From an uncultured Phascolarctobacterium sp. (GTDB taxonomy: Bacteria > Bacillota > Negativicutes > Acidaminococcales > Acidaminococcaceae), in assembly GCA_958448515.1 (NCBI GenBank), contig CAUDEF010000005.1, positions 68,635-132,634 of the forward strand: a stretch of 64,000 bases of DNA. The letters run 5' to 3'. Position 1 is the stretch's first letter. Every line of letters starts with the position of its first letter. The notes under the pieces are model-generated. The model was not told the DNA's origin and ran no database searches. It saw only the letters and a list, made by a program, of their open reading frames with translations. Below, piece by piece: positions 1 to 8,048 of this stretch. The translations under genes and the position numbers were made by a program.

Positions 1-228
1 TTTATCAATTCATGGAACGAATATTTCTGGCCGCTTCTGATTTTGCAGGATAAAGCTAATTATACTCTGCCTTTGGCACTGCAGATGTTTATCAGTGCAG
101 AGGGCGGCAGTGAATGGGGAATTGCAATGGCGGTTGCTACATTAACAAGCCTGCCGCCGCTGCTGTTATATTGTTTCTGCCAGAAATTTATTATCAACAC
201 ATTTATGCAATCGGGGGTTAAAGGCTAA
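1..228 (+). CDS. Carbohydrate-type ABC transporter permease, C-terminal part
   Basis: Only the last 75 residues are present; the gene starts before the window. The fragment opens in frame at base 1 with FINSWNEYFWPLLIL, the sequence typical of the last third of MalG/UgpE-type inner-membrane permeases, and ends with a hydrophobic segment followed by a short tail (QSGVKG). Such permeases form the membrane channel of a sugar or glycerol-phosphate importer with a second permease, a binding protein and an ATPase. The stop codon overlaps the ATG of the ATPase gene by one base (TAATG), so the two are translationally coupled. The substrate cannot be read from the fragment; a UgpE-like role is inference from the downstream ATPase. 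Confidence 0.85.
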   Translation, partial: FINSWNEYFWPLLILQDKANYTLPLALQMFISAEGGSEWGIAMAVATLTSLPPLLLYCFCQKFIINTFMQSGVKG

Positions 229-1307
229 TGTCTAATAATAGTATTGTATTTTCTCATGTAAAAAAAGCTTATGGCAGCAATGTAGTTGTTGAAGACTTAA
301 ATCTGGAGATTCACGAAGGTGAACGCCTTATTCTGCTTGGACCGTCTGGCTGCGGCAAAACTACCACTTTGCGTATGATTGCCGGTTTTGAAGAAATTTC
401 CGGCGGCGAATTATACATGAATGGTAAAGTAGTTAATAATATCCCGCCGGGAGAGAGAAATATCGCCATGGTTTTCCAAAGTTACGCTTTATTTCCTCAT
501 CTCAGTGTCTGGGATAATATAACTTTTGGCTTAAATATTCAAAAACTGCCTGCAGATGAAATCAAAAAAAGAACTGAAAAGGCACTGGAAATTTTACATT
601 TAAAAGGCTATGAACATAAAAAAACTCATGAGCTTAGCGGCGGACAAAAGCAAAGAGTTGCTTTGTGCCGTGCACTGGTGAAGCAATCTCCGTATTTTTT
701 GCTTGATGAACCGTTATCCAATCTTGATGCTCAGCTGCGCCAAAAAGCAAGAACAGAGCTGGTAAGAATTCACGAAATGTTTAAACCTACCATGATTTAC
801 GTTACTCATGATCAGATTGAAGCAATGACTGTTGCCACACGTATTGCAGTTATGAATAAAGGCCAGCTGCAGCAGATTGATACACCTGAAAATATCTATC
901 ATCATCCTGCCAATACATTTGTTGCATCCTTTATTGGCTCTCCGGCAATGAATATTGTAAAAGCATATTTTGATAATGGTAAGATTGTAGTAGGCAAATG
1001 CTGCCTGTCTGTTCCTGAAGCATGGTGCAAAATTATCGGAAGCAGAAAAGAGGTTTTGTTTGGCTTAAGACCGGAAGCATGTGTACCTAAATTTGATGAG
1101 GCAATGATTAAAGGCCATGCAGACTTTATCGAAAATACCGGTAACCTTATAACAGCTAATTTGAAACTCAACAGCGGCGAAGGCTTCTTTATTCAGGACA
1201 GCAATCCCAGACATGATTTAAAGGATGTTATCGGATTTGATTTTGAATGGAATGATGTAAGTATATTTGATGCAGAAACAGGCAAAAATATTGGCTATGT
1301 GAGGTGA
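228..1307 (+). CDS. ABC transporter ATPase, MalK/UgpC/PotA type
   Basis: Cytoplasmic ATPase of 359 residues that powers the permease encoded just upstream. Visible motifs in order: Walker A GPSGCGKTT (about residue 38), Q-loop, signature LSGGQKQRVA (about 136), Walker B FLLDEPLSNLD (about 156) and the switch histidine in YVTHDQ (about 189). The remaining C-terminal part of about 120 residues fits the TOBE regulatory domain of the MalK/UgpC/PotA group, although it is less conserved-looking than the ATPase core. The start overlaps the permease stop. The group covers sugar, glycerol-3-phosphate, polyamine and iron importers, so the substrate stays open; the upstream permease sequence favours a carbohydrate or phosphodiester. 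Confidence 0.9.
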   Translation: MSNNSIVFSHVKKAYGSNVVVEDLNLEIHEGERLILLGPSGCGKTTTLRMIAGFEEISGGELYMNGKVVNNIPPGERNIAMVFQSYALFPHLSVWDNITFGLNIQKLPADEIKKRTEKALEILHLKGYEHKKTHELSGGQKQRVALCRALVKQSPYFLLDEPLSNLDAQLRQKARTELVRIHEMFKPTMIYVTHDQIEAMTVATRIAVMNKGQLQQIDTPENIYHHPANTFVASFIGSPAMNIVKAYFDNGKIVVGKCCLSVPEAWCKIIGSRKEVLFGLRPEACVPKFDEAMIKGHADFIENTGNLITANLKLNSGEGFFIQDSNPRHDLKDVIGFDFEWNDVSIFDAETGKNIGYVR

Positions 1308-1312
1308 TATTT

Positions 1313-2071
1313 ATGAGATTTTCCGTAAGTGATTTATTATTTCCGGGATTTCAAAAATATAATATGCGGCAGTTAAGCAATGATTTTGGCATAGAGTTTT
1401 TTTATGAGTTTGGTAAGGATTATTACTGGAGAAAAGAAATTGAGCACTGGGGAAAAAGAGAGCTGTCCATACATGGTCCGTGTGTGGCTGTAAATCTGGC
1501 TGATAAAGACTGCACCAACTACAGCAGAATTTTTGAAAAAACTTTTGCTTATGCTCAGAAAGCAAAGGCAAAATTTGTTGTTGTGCATACCAATGAAGAA
1601 TGGAGCGGAGATAGGGAAAAAGTTCAGTCCGTTGTTATAAAAAGGCTTCGACAGCTTATCAGCCTTGCCAGAAGTTATGATGTTCAGATTGTTATAGAAA
1701 ATGTAGGGTTAAGAACAAAAGATAATGTTCTTTTTGATTTAAATGAGTTTATTGCTTTATTCGATGTCTTTCCGGAGGCGCAGGCTTTGCTTGATACAGG
1801 ACATGCCCATGTTAACGGATGGGATATAGCTTCTGTGGTTGAGGAGCTTGGACCAAGACTCGTGGCCTGCCATGTTCACGATAACAGCGGGGAAGGTGAT
1901 GAACATCTTCCTGTAGGTGAAGGAACTATTGACTGGAAAAAATATTTTGCGGCTGTCAAAAAATTTGCGCCGCAGTCTACTCAGGTATTGGAATATAGCT
2001 GCGGATTCAGTTCGGCAGCTGAAGTTGAAGAGCACATAAAAAAACTTATGCAGCAGTATAAGCTGGCATAG
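1313..2071 (+). CDS. Sugar phosphate isomerase/epimerase-like TIM barrel
   Basis: 252-residue protein of the xylose-isomerase-like TIM-barrel superfamily (AP endonuclease 2 fold). Expected metal ligands are visible: Glu in VIENVG (about residue 127), Asp and His in LLDTGHAHVNG (about 160), the CHVHDN histidines (about 185) and the Glu in VLEYS near the end. I chose ATG 1313 because GAGGTGAT at 1301-1308 sits 5 bases upstream; an in-frame GTG at 1304 lies inside that ribosome site. It overlaps or abuts the ABC ATPase gene and ends the operon at a strong terminator. Its substrate is probably the imported compound or a product of it; this is inference from position only. Confidence 0.8.
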   Translation: MRFSVSDLLFPGFQKYNMRQLSNDFGIEFFYEFGKDYYWRKEIEHWGKRELSIHGPCVAVNLADKDCTNYSRIFEKTFAYAQKAKAKFVVVHTNEEWSGDREKVQSVVIKRLRQLISLARSYDVQIVIENVGLRTKDNVLFDLNEFIALFDVFPEAQALLDTGHAHVNGWDIASVVEELGPRLVACHVHDNSGEGDEHLPVGEGTIDWKKYFAAVKKFAPQSTQVLEYSCGFSSAAEVEEHIKKLMQQYKLA

Positions 2072-2116
2072 CAAAAAGAAGGCATAATTATTTATGCCTT
2101 CTTTTTGCTTTTTTTT
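2071..2116 (+). terminator. Rho-independent terminator after the transporter operon
   Basis: A perfect 16-bp inverted repeat (2071-2086 with 2093-2108, core AAGGCATA/TATGCCTT) with a 6-base loop is followed by a T run. It begins at the last base of the isomerase stop codon. Confidence 0.9.
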
Positions 2117-2134
2117 GTCCCTATGATTTATAAT
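2105..2134 (+). promoter_or_regulatory. Possible sigma-A promoter of the lipase gene
   Basis: TTGCTT at 2105-2110 and TATAAT at 2129-2134 are separated by 18 bases, 26 bases before the lipase start. The -35 box lies inside the preceding terminator, which lowers confidence. Confidence 0.45.
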
Positions 2135-2159
2135 AAAATAAAAAGACATGGAGGTACTT

Positions 2160-3536
2160 ATGAAGAAGTTGTTGCTTACATTTATTCTGATGTGTTTTTG
2201 TATAAATGCAGCGGCGAAGGAGCCTGCCAGCGATATTGAGAAAATAAAGGAAGATTACATAAATTCGTATTTTATTTCAATTGCTGCAGCTTCCTGTCTG
2301 GGAGTGTATCTTCCGGATAAGTCTTCTGAATTTGAGTACCTGCGTGATTATGGCTGGGAAATTATTGCTCATAAAGAAAAAAATAACAATGTGGAAACAA
2401 ATTTTTCTTTTGCCCACAGTTATTTTCCTGATATTGAAAAAGACATTTATCTGGTAACTTTCAGAGGCAGTGCGTCTAAAAAAGACTGGCATATAAATCT
2501 GAAAACCTCCAAGCTTGTCTATGATGACAAGGTTATTCCGGCGCAGCTTCCCAGTGATGATAAAAATCTTCCATCTGTGCATGAAGGTTTTATTAACTAT
2601 ACTGACAGCGTATTAATGAGTTCTGTAGTAGATGAAAATAAAAAATTGCGGGGTCTGTTTAAAAAAGTAAGCGAAAATCCCAATACTTATATGATTCTGA
2701 CAGGACACAGTCTTGGCGGAGCGGTAGCAACTCTTTTGGGAGAACGTCTTGTTGGCTTGGGTATGCCTGCCGATAAATTCAGAGTAATAACTTTTGGTGC
2801 TCCTGCTGTTGGCAATAAGGCGTTTGCAGAACAATTCGGCAGCAGAATTGATTTAGTGCGCATTACAAATACTGCTGACCCTGTTCCGGGAAGTCTGCAG
2901 ACTTTTTTTGGAGGATATCAGCAGTTTGGTTATAATTACAAATATCATCTTTCTCCCAAGATAAGTGAGAAACAGCATGATATGGCAATGTACTTTGACT
3001 ACAGCGTAAGCGAATATTTTAAGAATTTCGACAAAGCTGCAGCTGCCGGTATTATCAAAAAACTGCCTGAACGCAAAATAACAGAAGGTGTCCCGCTGGT
3101 AGCTTTGTGGATTATCAGTTCTCCGGAAATAGACAAGCTGAAGTATATACCGGATATTAAACGGCTGCTGGTTAATGAAATGAAAATGTCCATGCCCTCT
3201 TATGCTGTTATGAATAATCCTACGGATATTGATAAAATGCCTCCTTCAAAAGAGCTGATGACAAGAAGCCGTGAGGCTGGGGCAGAGTATATTTTGATTT
3301 GCGGTATAGACGGCAACAAAGTAAATGATCAAAGCTACTGGTATCTTACTTTAAATCAGATGCTGATAGATAAAAACGGTCAGTTGCTGGATATGAGCAG
3401 TTTTGCCAGAAAAGTAAATCCTGAAGCAGGTAATATTACGGCAGCAGGAGAAAATATTCATGCTGCAAAAAAAGAACTGATTAAAAAACTTCCGTTTTTA
3501 CAAACCAGTTATCAGGCTGGAATTTATGGATTTTAG
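2160..3536 (+). CDS. Secreted class 3 lipase-like alpha/beta hydrolase
   Basis: 458-residue protein with an N-terminal signal peptide (MKKLLLTFILMCFCINAAA). The first about 300 residues match the fungal-type lipase class 3 fold: VTFRGSASKKDW for the oxyanion region, the nucleophile elbow TGHSLGGAVATLL (Ser about residue 184), a candidate acid in TNTADPVPG and a late His. It probably hydrolyses acyl esters in the periplasm or outside the cell. The last about 150 residues form an extra domain I do not recognise, containing GAEYILICGI. ATG 2160 is preferred over ATG 2148 because GGAGG at 2150-2154 lies between them. It is followed closely by the uracil-DNA glycosylase gene, so the two may be co-transcribed despite unrelated roles. 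Confidence 0.8.
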   Translation: MKKLLLTFILMCFCINAAAKEPASDIEKIKEDYINSYFISIAAASCLGVYLPDKSSEFEYLRDYGWEIIAHKEKNNNVETNFSFAHSYFPDIEKDIYLVTFRGSASKKDWHINLKTSKLVYDDKVIPAQLPSDDKNLPSVHEGFINYTDSVLMSSVVDENKKLRGLFKKVSENPNTYMILTGHSLGGAVATLLGERLVGLGMPADKFRVITFGAPAVGNKAFAEQFGSRIDLVRITNTADPVPGSLQTFFGGYQQFGYNYKYHLSPKISEKQHDMAMYFDYSVSEYFKNFDKAAAAGIIKKLPERKITEGVPLVALWIISSPEIDKLKYIPDIKRLLVNEMKMSMPSYAVMNNPTDIDKMPPSKELMTRSREAGAEYILICGIDGNKVNDQSYWYLTLNQMLIDKNGQLLDMSSFARKVNPEAGNITAAGENIHAAKKELIKKLPFLQTSYQAGIYGF

Positions 3537-3548
3537 AGGTGTTTGAAT

Positions 3549-4187
3549 TTGTGTCTGTGCAATCTTGAAAAAGAATTAGCTGACTGCCGCAGCTGTCATT
3601 TGCGTAATGATGCTATTGCTCCTGTAGGCTGGTACGGCAACAGTGAAAGTCCTATAGTGTTTGTTGGCGAGGGACCCGGCGGTGTGGAAGATGAATACGG
3701 CTGTCCTTTGATTGGTCCGTCCGGACAGCTTTTGGATAAAGCTTTGTGGGCTGCAAAAATGACGCGTGACAGAGTATTGACAACAAATGTTATTAAGTGC
3801 AGACCAAAGGGAAACAGAACTCCTGATTTGGCTGAGGCTGATTTTTGTGCTAAAATCTGGCTGGATAAAGAACTGGAAATTATAAAGCCTAAGGTTATTG
3901 TTGCTCTTGGCAGTGTGGCGCTGCATTACCTTGGCAATGCAGATATGCGTATTACCAGAGACAGAGGCCAATGGTTTAAGACAAAGCATGGCTTTGACTG
4001 CATAGCCACTTATCATCCGGCATTTTTACTGCGCCAGTATGGCAAAAAGCTTATTGAATATAAATGGGATGTTTTTCACGATCTGGAGAATGCGCGCAAT
4101 ATGGCTCAGAGTCTGGCACCGGATTATAATTTTATGTCGGAAGAAAAAGTTGATTTGTTTAAATTATTTTCCAAACGCATTAAATGA
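3549..4187 (+). CDS. Uracil-DNA glycosylase, family 4 (4Fe-4S)
   Basis: Removes uracil from DNA, the first step of base excision repair. Family 4 hallmarks are visible: an early CRSC pair, VGEGPGGVEDEYGCPLIG (active-site loop, family form GEAPG.EED..G.PF.G), NVIKCRPKGNR followed 16 residues later by a second Cys (the four Cys bind a 4Fe-4S cluster) and the late ATYHPAFLLR with the conserved His. Length of 212 residues fits. I favour TTG 3549, seven bases after AGAGGTG (3535-3541); TTG 3543 is too close to that site. Note GEGPGG in place of the more common GEAPG. Gap to the lipase gene is 12 bases. Confidence 0.9.
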   Translation: MCLCNLEKELADCRSCHLRNDAIAPVGWYGNSESPIVFVGEGPGGVEDEYGCPLIGPSGQLLDKALWAAKMTRDRVLTTNVIKCRPKGNRTPDLAEADFCAKIWLDKELEIIKPKVIVALGSVALHYLGNADMRITRDRGQWFKTKHGFDCIATYHPAFLLRQYGKKLIEYKWDVFHDLENARNMAQSLAPDYNFMSEEKVDLFKLFSKRIK

Positions 4188-4273
4188 TAGTCTAAAATGT
4201 GCAAATGTTATATAATCATATTGTAATAGCAAATTTTTTGTTATTAATAAATATTTGATTAGAGGTGGAGAAA

Positions 4274-4654
4274 ATGGCTGAAAGAAAATTCTTTATCTGT
4301 AAGCATTGTGGTAATATTGTTGGTATGGTTTTTGATGCTAAAGTACCTATGATGTGCTGCGGCGAAAAAATGGTTGAATTAGTTCCCAATACTCAGGATG
4401 CTTCTCAGGAAAAACATGTTCCTGTTGTAACTGTTGAAGGCGATGTTGTAACTGTAAAAGTTGGCAGTGTTGCTCATCCCATGACTGAAGAACATCTTAT
4501 CAACTGGATTTATCTGGAAACAGAAAAAGGCGGACAGCGTAAAGTTCTGCATGCAGGTGAAGCTCCGGAAGCTAAGTTTGCACTGGTAGAAGATAAAGCT
4601 GTTGCAGCTTATGCTTACTGCAATCTGCATGGCTTGTGGGTAGCTAAAATCTAA
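4274..4654 (+). CDS. dfx: Desulfoferrodoxin (superoxide reductase)
   Basis: 126-residue two-domain iron protein that reduces superoxide to peroxide in the cytoplasm of anaerobes. The N-terminal desulforedoxin domain has CKHCG and CCGEKM, the four Cys of the rubredoxin-like Fe site. The C-terminal neelaredoxin domain has HVPVV, GSVAHPMTEEHLI and YCNLHGLW, giving the His4Cys ligands of the catalytic iron. ATG 4274 is chosen over an upstream GTG at 4265, which lies inside the ribosome site AGAGGTGG. TATAAT at 4211-4216 may be its -10, but no good -35 is present. It stands alone, between a repair gene and a convergent ABC-F gene. Confidence 0.95.
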   Translation: MAERKFFICKHCGNIVGMVFDAKVPMMCCGEKMVELVPNTQDASQEKHVPVVTVEGDVVTVKVGSVAHPMTEEHLINWIYLETEKGGQRKVLHAGEAPEAKFALVEDKAVAAYAYCNLHGLWVAKI

Positions 4655-4670
4655 AAAGATTTTATAAATA

Positions 4671-4710
4671 AAAAAAGGCTGGAAAGTTAAATACTTTCCA
4701 GTCTTTTTTA
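4671..4710. terminator. Bidirectional terminator between dfx and the ABC-F gene
   Basis: Stem CTGGAAAGT/ACTTTCCAG extended by an A run on the left and a T run on the right, so it can end transcription from both convergent genes. Confidence 0.85.
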
Positions 4711-6267
4711 TTAAATAATTTTAGTTGTCCAGTCTTCAATATTCCACACTTTATCAACCCAATCTTCGTAAAAGTCGGGTTCGTGAGAAACCAGAAGAAC
4801 GCTGCCTTTAAATTCCTTAATTGCTTTTTTCAGTTCTTCTTTGGCGTCCACATCAAGATGGTTGGTAGGTTCGTCCAGAACCAGCCAGTTAATATCTTTA
4901 AGCATTAGTTTGCACAGTCTTACTTTAGCTGCTTCACCGCCACTTAAAACAAAAACTTTGCTGGTAATGTGGTCGTTACTTAAACCGCAGGCTGCAAGTG
5001 CAGCTCTTACTTCATAGTTAGTCAGACCGGGATATTCGTTCCATACGTCTTCTAAAGCAGTATTTTCATTTTTGGTACGTTCTTCCTGTTCAAAATATCC
5101 GGGTTCCAAAAATTCTCCCAGTTCAACGCTTCCGCTTACAGGGGGAATGATACCTAAAATAGTTTTCAGCAGGGTTGTTTTGCCTAAACCATTAACGCCG
5201 CGTATAGCAATTTTTTGTCCGCGTTCAAGATTGAATGTTACAGGTCTTGTGAGAGGAGTATCATATCCTAAAACAAGATCCTTGGCTTCAACTATGAAGC
5301 GGCTGGGAGTACGTGCCTCGCGAAATTTAAAATTAGGTTTAATTTTTTCGCGGGGTTTCTCAATCATTTCCATTTTGTCTAATTTGCGCTGACGGCTTTT
5401 TGCCATATTGGTAGTCGCAACACGGGCTTTATTGCGGGCAATAAAGTCTTCCAGCTTGGCAACTTCCTGCTGCTGACGCTCGTAAGCACTTTCTTTTTGC
5501 GCTTTATAAATAGCATACATTTCCTGGAATTTATCGTAATTACCGGTATAACGGGTAAGCTCGCAGTTTTCCAGATGGTAGATAACGTTGACAACCTGAT
5601 TTAAGAAGGCAATATCGTGGGATATAAGAATGAAAGCATGCTCATAATTCTGTAAAAATTTGGTCAGCCATTCAATATGTTCTACGTCAAGATAGTTTGT
5701 AGGTTCGTCTAATAACAAAATAGAAGAGTTTTGCAAAAGCAGCTTAGTCAGCAGTACTTTACTGCGCTGACCACCGGAAAGCTCTGCAACATCCCTGTCA
5801 AGGCCAATGCTGCCAAGACCAAGTCCATTAGCAACTTCTTCGATTTTGCTGTCTAAAGCGTAAAATCCGCTGTGCTCAAGTTCAGTCTGTATTTCGCCGA
5901 CGGTATTCATCATCTTATCAAGCTCTTCAGGAGTTGCATCGCCCATTTTGTCGTATAAATCAAGCATTTGCTGTTCCATGGCATACATATCGTTAAAAGC
6001 AGTACGGAGAACTTCACGAATAGTCATGCCTTTTTCCAGCGTGCTTTGCTGATCAAGATAGCCTACAGTAACTTTACCGGGCCATTCTACCTTACCTTCA
6101 TCGGGCTGAAGATGACCTGTTACAATATTTAAAAATGTTGATTTACCTTCACCATTAGCACCAACAAGGCCAACATGTTCGCCTCGAAGGAGTTTAAATG
6201 ATACATTTTCTAAAATCTGGCGTCCGCCAAAAGAGTGAGAAACATTTGTGACATTCAGATAACTCAT
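4711..6267 (-). CDS. ABC-F family ATPase (ribosome-associated)
   Basis: 518-residue cytoplasmic protein with two ABC domains and no membrane segments, the ABC-F layout of translation factors that act at the ribosomal E site. Domain 1 has GANGEGKST and LSGGQRSKVLL; domain 2 has GVNGLGKTT and LSGGEAAKVRL, each followed by LLLDEPTN or LVLDEPTN. The basic linker around residues 250-310 (RNKARVATTNMAKSRQR) is the P-site tRNA interaction motif region. The Walker A of domain 1 reads GANGEGKST, as in the YbiT/YkpA group. Whether it supports ordinary translation or protects against an antibiotic cannot be told. It is transcribed towards dfx and shares its terminator. Confidence 0.9.
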   Translation of the reverse strand: MSYLNVTNVSHSFGGRQILENVSFKLLRGEHVGLVGANGEGKSTFLNIVTGHLQPDEGKVEWPGKVTVGYLDQQSTLEKGMTIREVLRTAFNDMYAMEQQMLDLYDKMGDATPEELDKMMNTVGEIQTELEHSGFYALDSKIEEVANGLGLGSIGLDRDVAELSGGQRSKVLLTKLLLQNSSILLLDEPTNYLDVEHIEWLTKFLQNYEHAFILISHDIAFLNQVVNVIYHLENCELTRYTGNYDKFQEMYAIYKAQKESAYERQQQEVAKLEDFIARNKARVATTNMAKSRQRKLDKMEMIEKPREKIKPNFKFREARTPSRFIVEAKDLVLGYDTPLTRPVTFNLERGQKIAIRGVNGLGKTTLLKTILGIIPPVSGSVELGEFLEPGYFEQEERTKNENTALEDVWNEYPGLTNYEVRAALAACGLSNDHITSKVFVLSGGEAAKVRLCKLMLKDINWLVLDEPTNHLDVDAKEELKKAIKEFKGSVLLVSHEPDFYEDWVDKVWNIEDWTTKII

Positions 6268-6330
6268 TTTTTACCTCATAAATTTAATATATATAAGTAA
6301 TTTTATTATGCGGCTGTAGTTTTGTAAAGA

Positions 6331-6359
6331 TTGCAGGGAATTTTTTGTTTATGTAGAAT
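6331..6359 (+). promoter_or_regulatory. Predicted promoter of the YhcH gene
   Basis: TTGCAG (6331-6336), 17-base spacer, TAGAAT (6354-6359), 41 bases before the start codon. Confidence 0.55.
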
Positions 6360-6399
6360 AACAAAACAGGAAATATAAAAATAAGAAAAAGGTGATTAT

Positions 6400-6870
6400 A
6401 TGCTGAGTGGAAATGTAAAAGATATTGAAAATATTGCGCCATATCTGGAAGAAAGATTAAAAAAGGCTTTAGAGTATATTCAGAAAACAGATTTTTCCGT
6501 AATGGAAAATGGTGAATATGAAATAGATGGAAGAAATATTTTTGTAAGAATTAATACTTACGAAACTGAAGCAAAGGAAACAAAAAGACCTGAAAGTCAT
6601 AATAAATATATTGACGTGCAATTTTTAGGTTATGGCACTGAAGCTATCTGGTACATTTCTAAAAATGAAGAACAGAAAATAGTTGAAGACAGAGCGGAAA
6701 GTGATGATTTATTATTTTATGAAGATGCTGGGGAGAAAAACTGTGTTGCTTTAGGTGCAGGCGATTTTGCGGTATTCTTTCCATGGGAGCTGCATCGTCC
6801 TGGATGCATGATTGAAGGTTCTGAAAAAGTACAGAAAATAGTAGTAAAAGTGTTGGCTGAAAAAAAATAA
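6400..6870 (+). CDS. YhcH/YjgK/YiaL family protein
   Basis: 156-residue single-domain protein of the DUF386 family, a beta-sandwich of the cupin type. Recognisable are the family blocks RPESHNKYIDVQFLGYGTE and FAVFFPWELHRPGCM, whose Glu/His residues form the metal site. Family members occur with sialic acid or uncommon sugar catabolism genes and are thought to act as sugar anomerases or isomerases; the exact substrate is unknown here. It is a single gene with its own promoter, followed within 21 bases by the tRNA promoter. Confidence 0.85.
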   Translation: MLSGNVKDIENIAPYLEERLKKALEYIQKTDFSVMENGEYEIDGRNIFVRINTYETEAKETKRPESHNKYIDVQFLGYGTEAIWYISKNEEQKIVEDRAESDDLLFYEDAGEKNCVALGAGDFAVFFPWELHRPGCMIEGSEKVQKIVVKVLAEKK

Positions 6871-6890
6871 AAAAATTTTTCAAAAAAGTG

Positions 6891-6919
6891 TTGACATAAT
6901 CATCAGGAATGTATATAAT
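6891..6919 (+). promoter_or_regulatory. Consensus promoter of the tRNA operon
   Basis: TTGACA (6891-6896), 17-base spacer, TATAAT (6914-6919): a perfect consensus, as expected for a stable RNA operon, 39 bases before the first tRNA. Confidence 0.9.
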
Positions 6920-6958
6920 AGCATTCGTGAGGTTGAGAGATACAAAACATCACAAAAT

Positions 6959-7034
6959 TCCCCGATAGTTCAGCCGGTAGAACACCTGACTGTTAATCAG
7001 GGCGTCGTAGGTTCGAGTCCTACTCGGGGAGCCA
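6959..7034 (+). tRNA. tRNA-Asn (GTT)
   Basis: 76-base cloverleaf. Acceptor TCCCCGA pairs with TCGGGGA, anticodon GTT at 6992-6994, T-loop GGTTCGAGTCC, CCA encoded at 7032-7034. First gene of a three-tRNA operon. Confidence 0.97.
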
Positions 7035-7036
7035 AT

Positions 7037-7111
7037 GGCCGGTTGGTCAAGCGGTTAAGACACCGCCCTTTCACGGCGGTATCAGGGGTTCGATTCCCCT
7101 ACCGGTCACCA
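7037..7111 (+). tRNA. tRNA-Glu (TTC)
   Basis: 75-base cloverleaf. Acceptor GGCCGGT pairs with ACCGGTC (one G-T pair), anticodon TTC at 7070-7072 in loop CTTTCAC, T-arm GGGGTTCGATTCCCC, CCA encoded. Two bases after tRNA-Asn. Confidence 0.97.
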
Positions 7112-7117
7112 TAATAC

Positions 7118-7193
7118 GGGCGCTTAGCTCAGCTGGGAGAGCGTCTGCCTTACAAGCAGAATGTCAGCGGTTCGATTCCGTTAGCGCCCACCA
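7118..7193 (+). tRNA. tRNA-Val (TAC)
   Basis: 76-base cloverleaf. Acceptor GGGCGCT pairs with AGCGCCC, anticodon TAC at 7151-7153, D-arm AGCTCAGCTGGGAGAGC, CCA encoded at 7191-7193. Confidence 0.97.
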
Positions 7194-7203
7194 TGAAATC
7201 AAG

Positions 7204-7231
7204 GCACTTCTCATATGAGGAGTGCTTTTTT
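7204..7231 (+). terminator. Terminator of the tRNA operon
   Basis: Nine-bp stem GCACTTCTC/GAGGAGTGC with a 4-base loop and a T run. Confidence 0.9.
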
Positions 7232-7291
7232 GTTTTGTGCAAAAAACATACAAATTATAAAAGCTCTGGAAAATCTCTTGCAAGTTGATTT

Positions 7292-7945
7292 TTACCAGAG
7301 CTTTTGCATTTTATCATCAGCCTGAGAATCTGTTGTAATACTCTGCTGCGGATCAGGCAGGATTGATTCTATGAAGGCTTTCACTATTGTCGGATCAAAT
7401 TCTATTCCGGCTTTGTTTTTGAGTTCTACAATTGCATCAGCATGAGTTTTTTGCCAGTGCTGAGTGCAGGGATTTAAAAAACGATCGTAATAGTTGGCAA
7501 CTGCAATAATACGTGCGCCGAGAGGAATATTCTGTCCTTTGAGTCTTTTGGGATAACCTTTTCCATCCCACTGCTCATGATGAGCGCGTATTATTTCACT
7601 AATCTCACCAAATTCCGGCAGGTTTTCCAGCATGCTTGCACCGGCGATGCAGTGCCTTTTGTAAAGAGTCTGCTCCCTGGCGTTCAGAAAAGGTACCTTA
7701 TACAAAATCAGATTAGGCACAGAAAGATGTCCTATATCATGCAGCAAGGCAGCTGTTTTTATAGTTGCCACTTCAGAAGCCGGCAAACCTATTTTTGCGG
7801 CAGTGCTTGCAGCATAATTAGCCACCTGCTGGCTGTGCATATACAGTTCTTTATTTTTAGCTTTTAATATCCTTAAATAAAAGTCACAGATTTCTTTGGT
7901 AGGGTTGCTGTCAATAAAATCAAGACATTGGGGAATTGCTATCAT
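7292..7945 (-). CDS. HD-GYP-type phosphohydrolase
   Basis: 217-residue cytoplasmic protein made almost only of an HD-GYP domain, the class of metal-dependent phosphodiesterases that break down cyclic di-GMP. Visible: LLHDIGHLSVPNLIL (HD pair about residue 68, followed by the family IP..IL turn), HHEQWDGKGYPKRL (second His pair and GYP about 117-128) and VANYYDRF. No receiver, PAS or membrane domain is attached, so any input signal must come from a partner or from transcription. It is convergent to the tRNA operon. Active-site residues look intact; actual c-di-GMP hydrolysis is inference from the family. Confidence 0.88.
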   Translation of the reverse strand: MIAIPQCLDFIDSNPTKEICDFYLRILKAKNKELYMHSQQVANYAASTAAKIGLPASEVATIKTAALLHDIGHLSVPNLILYKVPFLNAREQTLYKRHCIAGASMLENLPEFGEISEIIRAHHEQWDGKGYPKRLKGQNIPLGARIIAVANYYDRFLNPCTQHWQKTHADAIVELKNKAGIEFDPTIVKAFIESILPDPQQSITTDSQADDKMQKLW

Positions 7946-8013
7946 TTTAAATCCGTCCGTTCATTATTAGTGTCAATAGTATATCACTTTATATGAAAAT
8001 ATTAAATACTTGC

Positions 8014-8042
8014 TTGCGTAATTTTTTTTTCGGGTCTATAAT
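8014..8042 (+). promoter_or_regulatory. Predicted promoter of the structured RNA
   Basis: TTGCGT (8014-8019), 17-base spacer, TATAAT (8037-8042). The expected start, seven bases after the -10 box, is base 8049, exactly where the closing helix of the RNA begins. Confidence 0.75.
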
Positions 8043-8048
8043 TATTAA

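Noticed and set aside
4206..4234. PerR/Fur-like operator upstream of desulfoferrodoxin
   Set aside because: The A/T-rich sequence is only a loose match to TTATAATNATTATAA and is not truly palindromic.
7946..8013. CRISPR array or tandem repeats anywhere in the window
   Set aside because: No regularly spaced direct repeats were seen here or elsewhere; the only repeat in this neighbourhood is the nine-base GCTTAGGAG pair inside the RNA.
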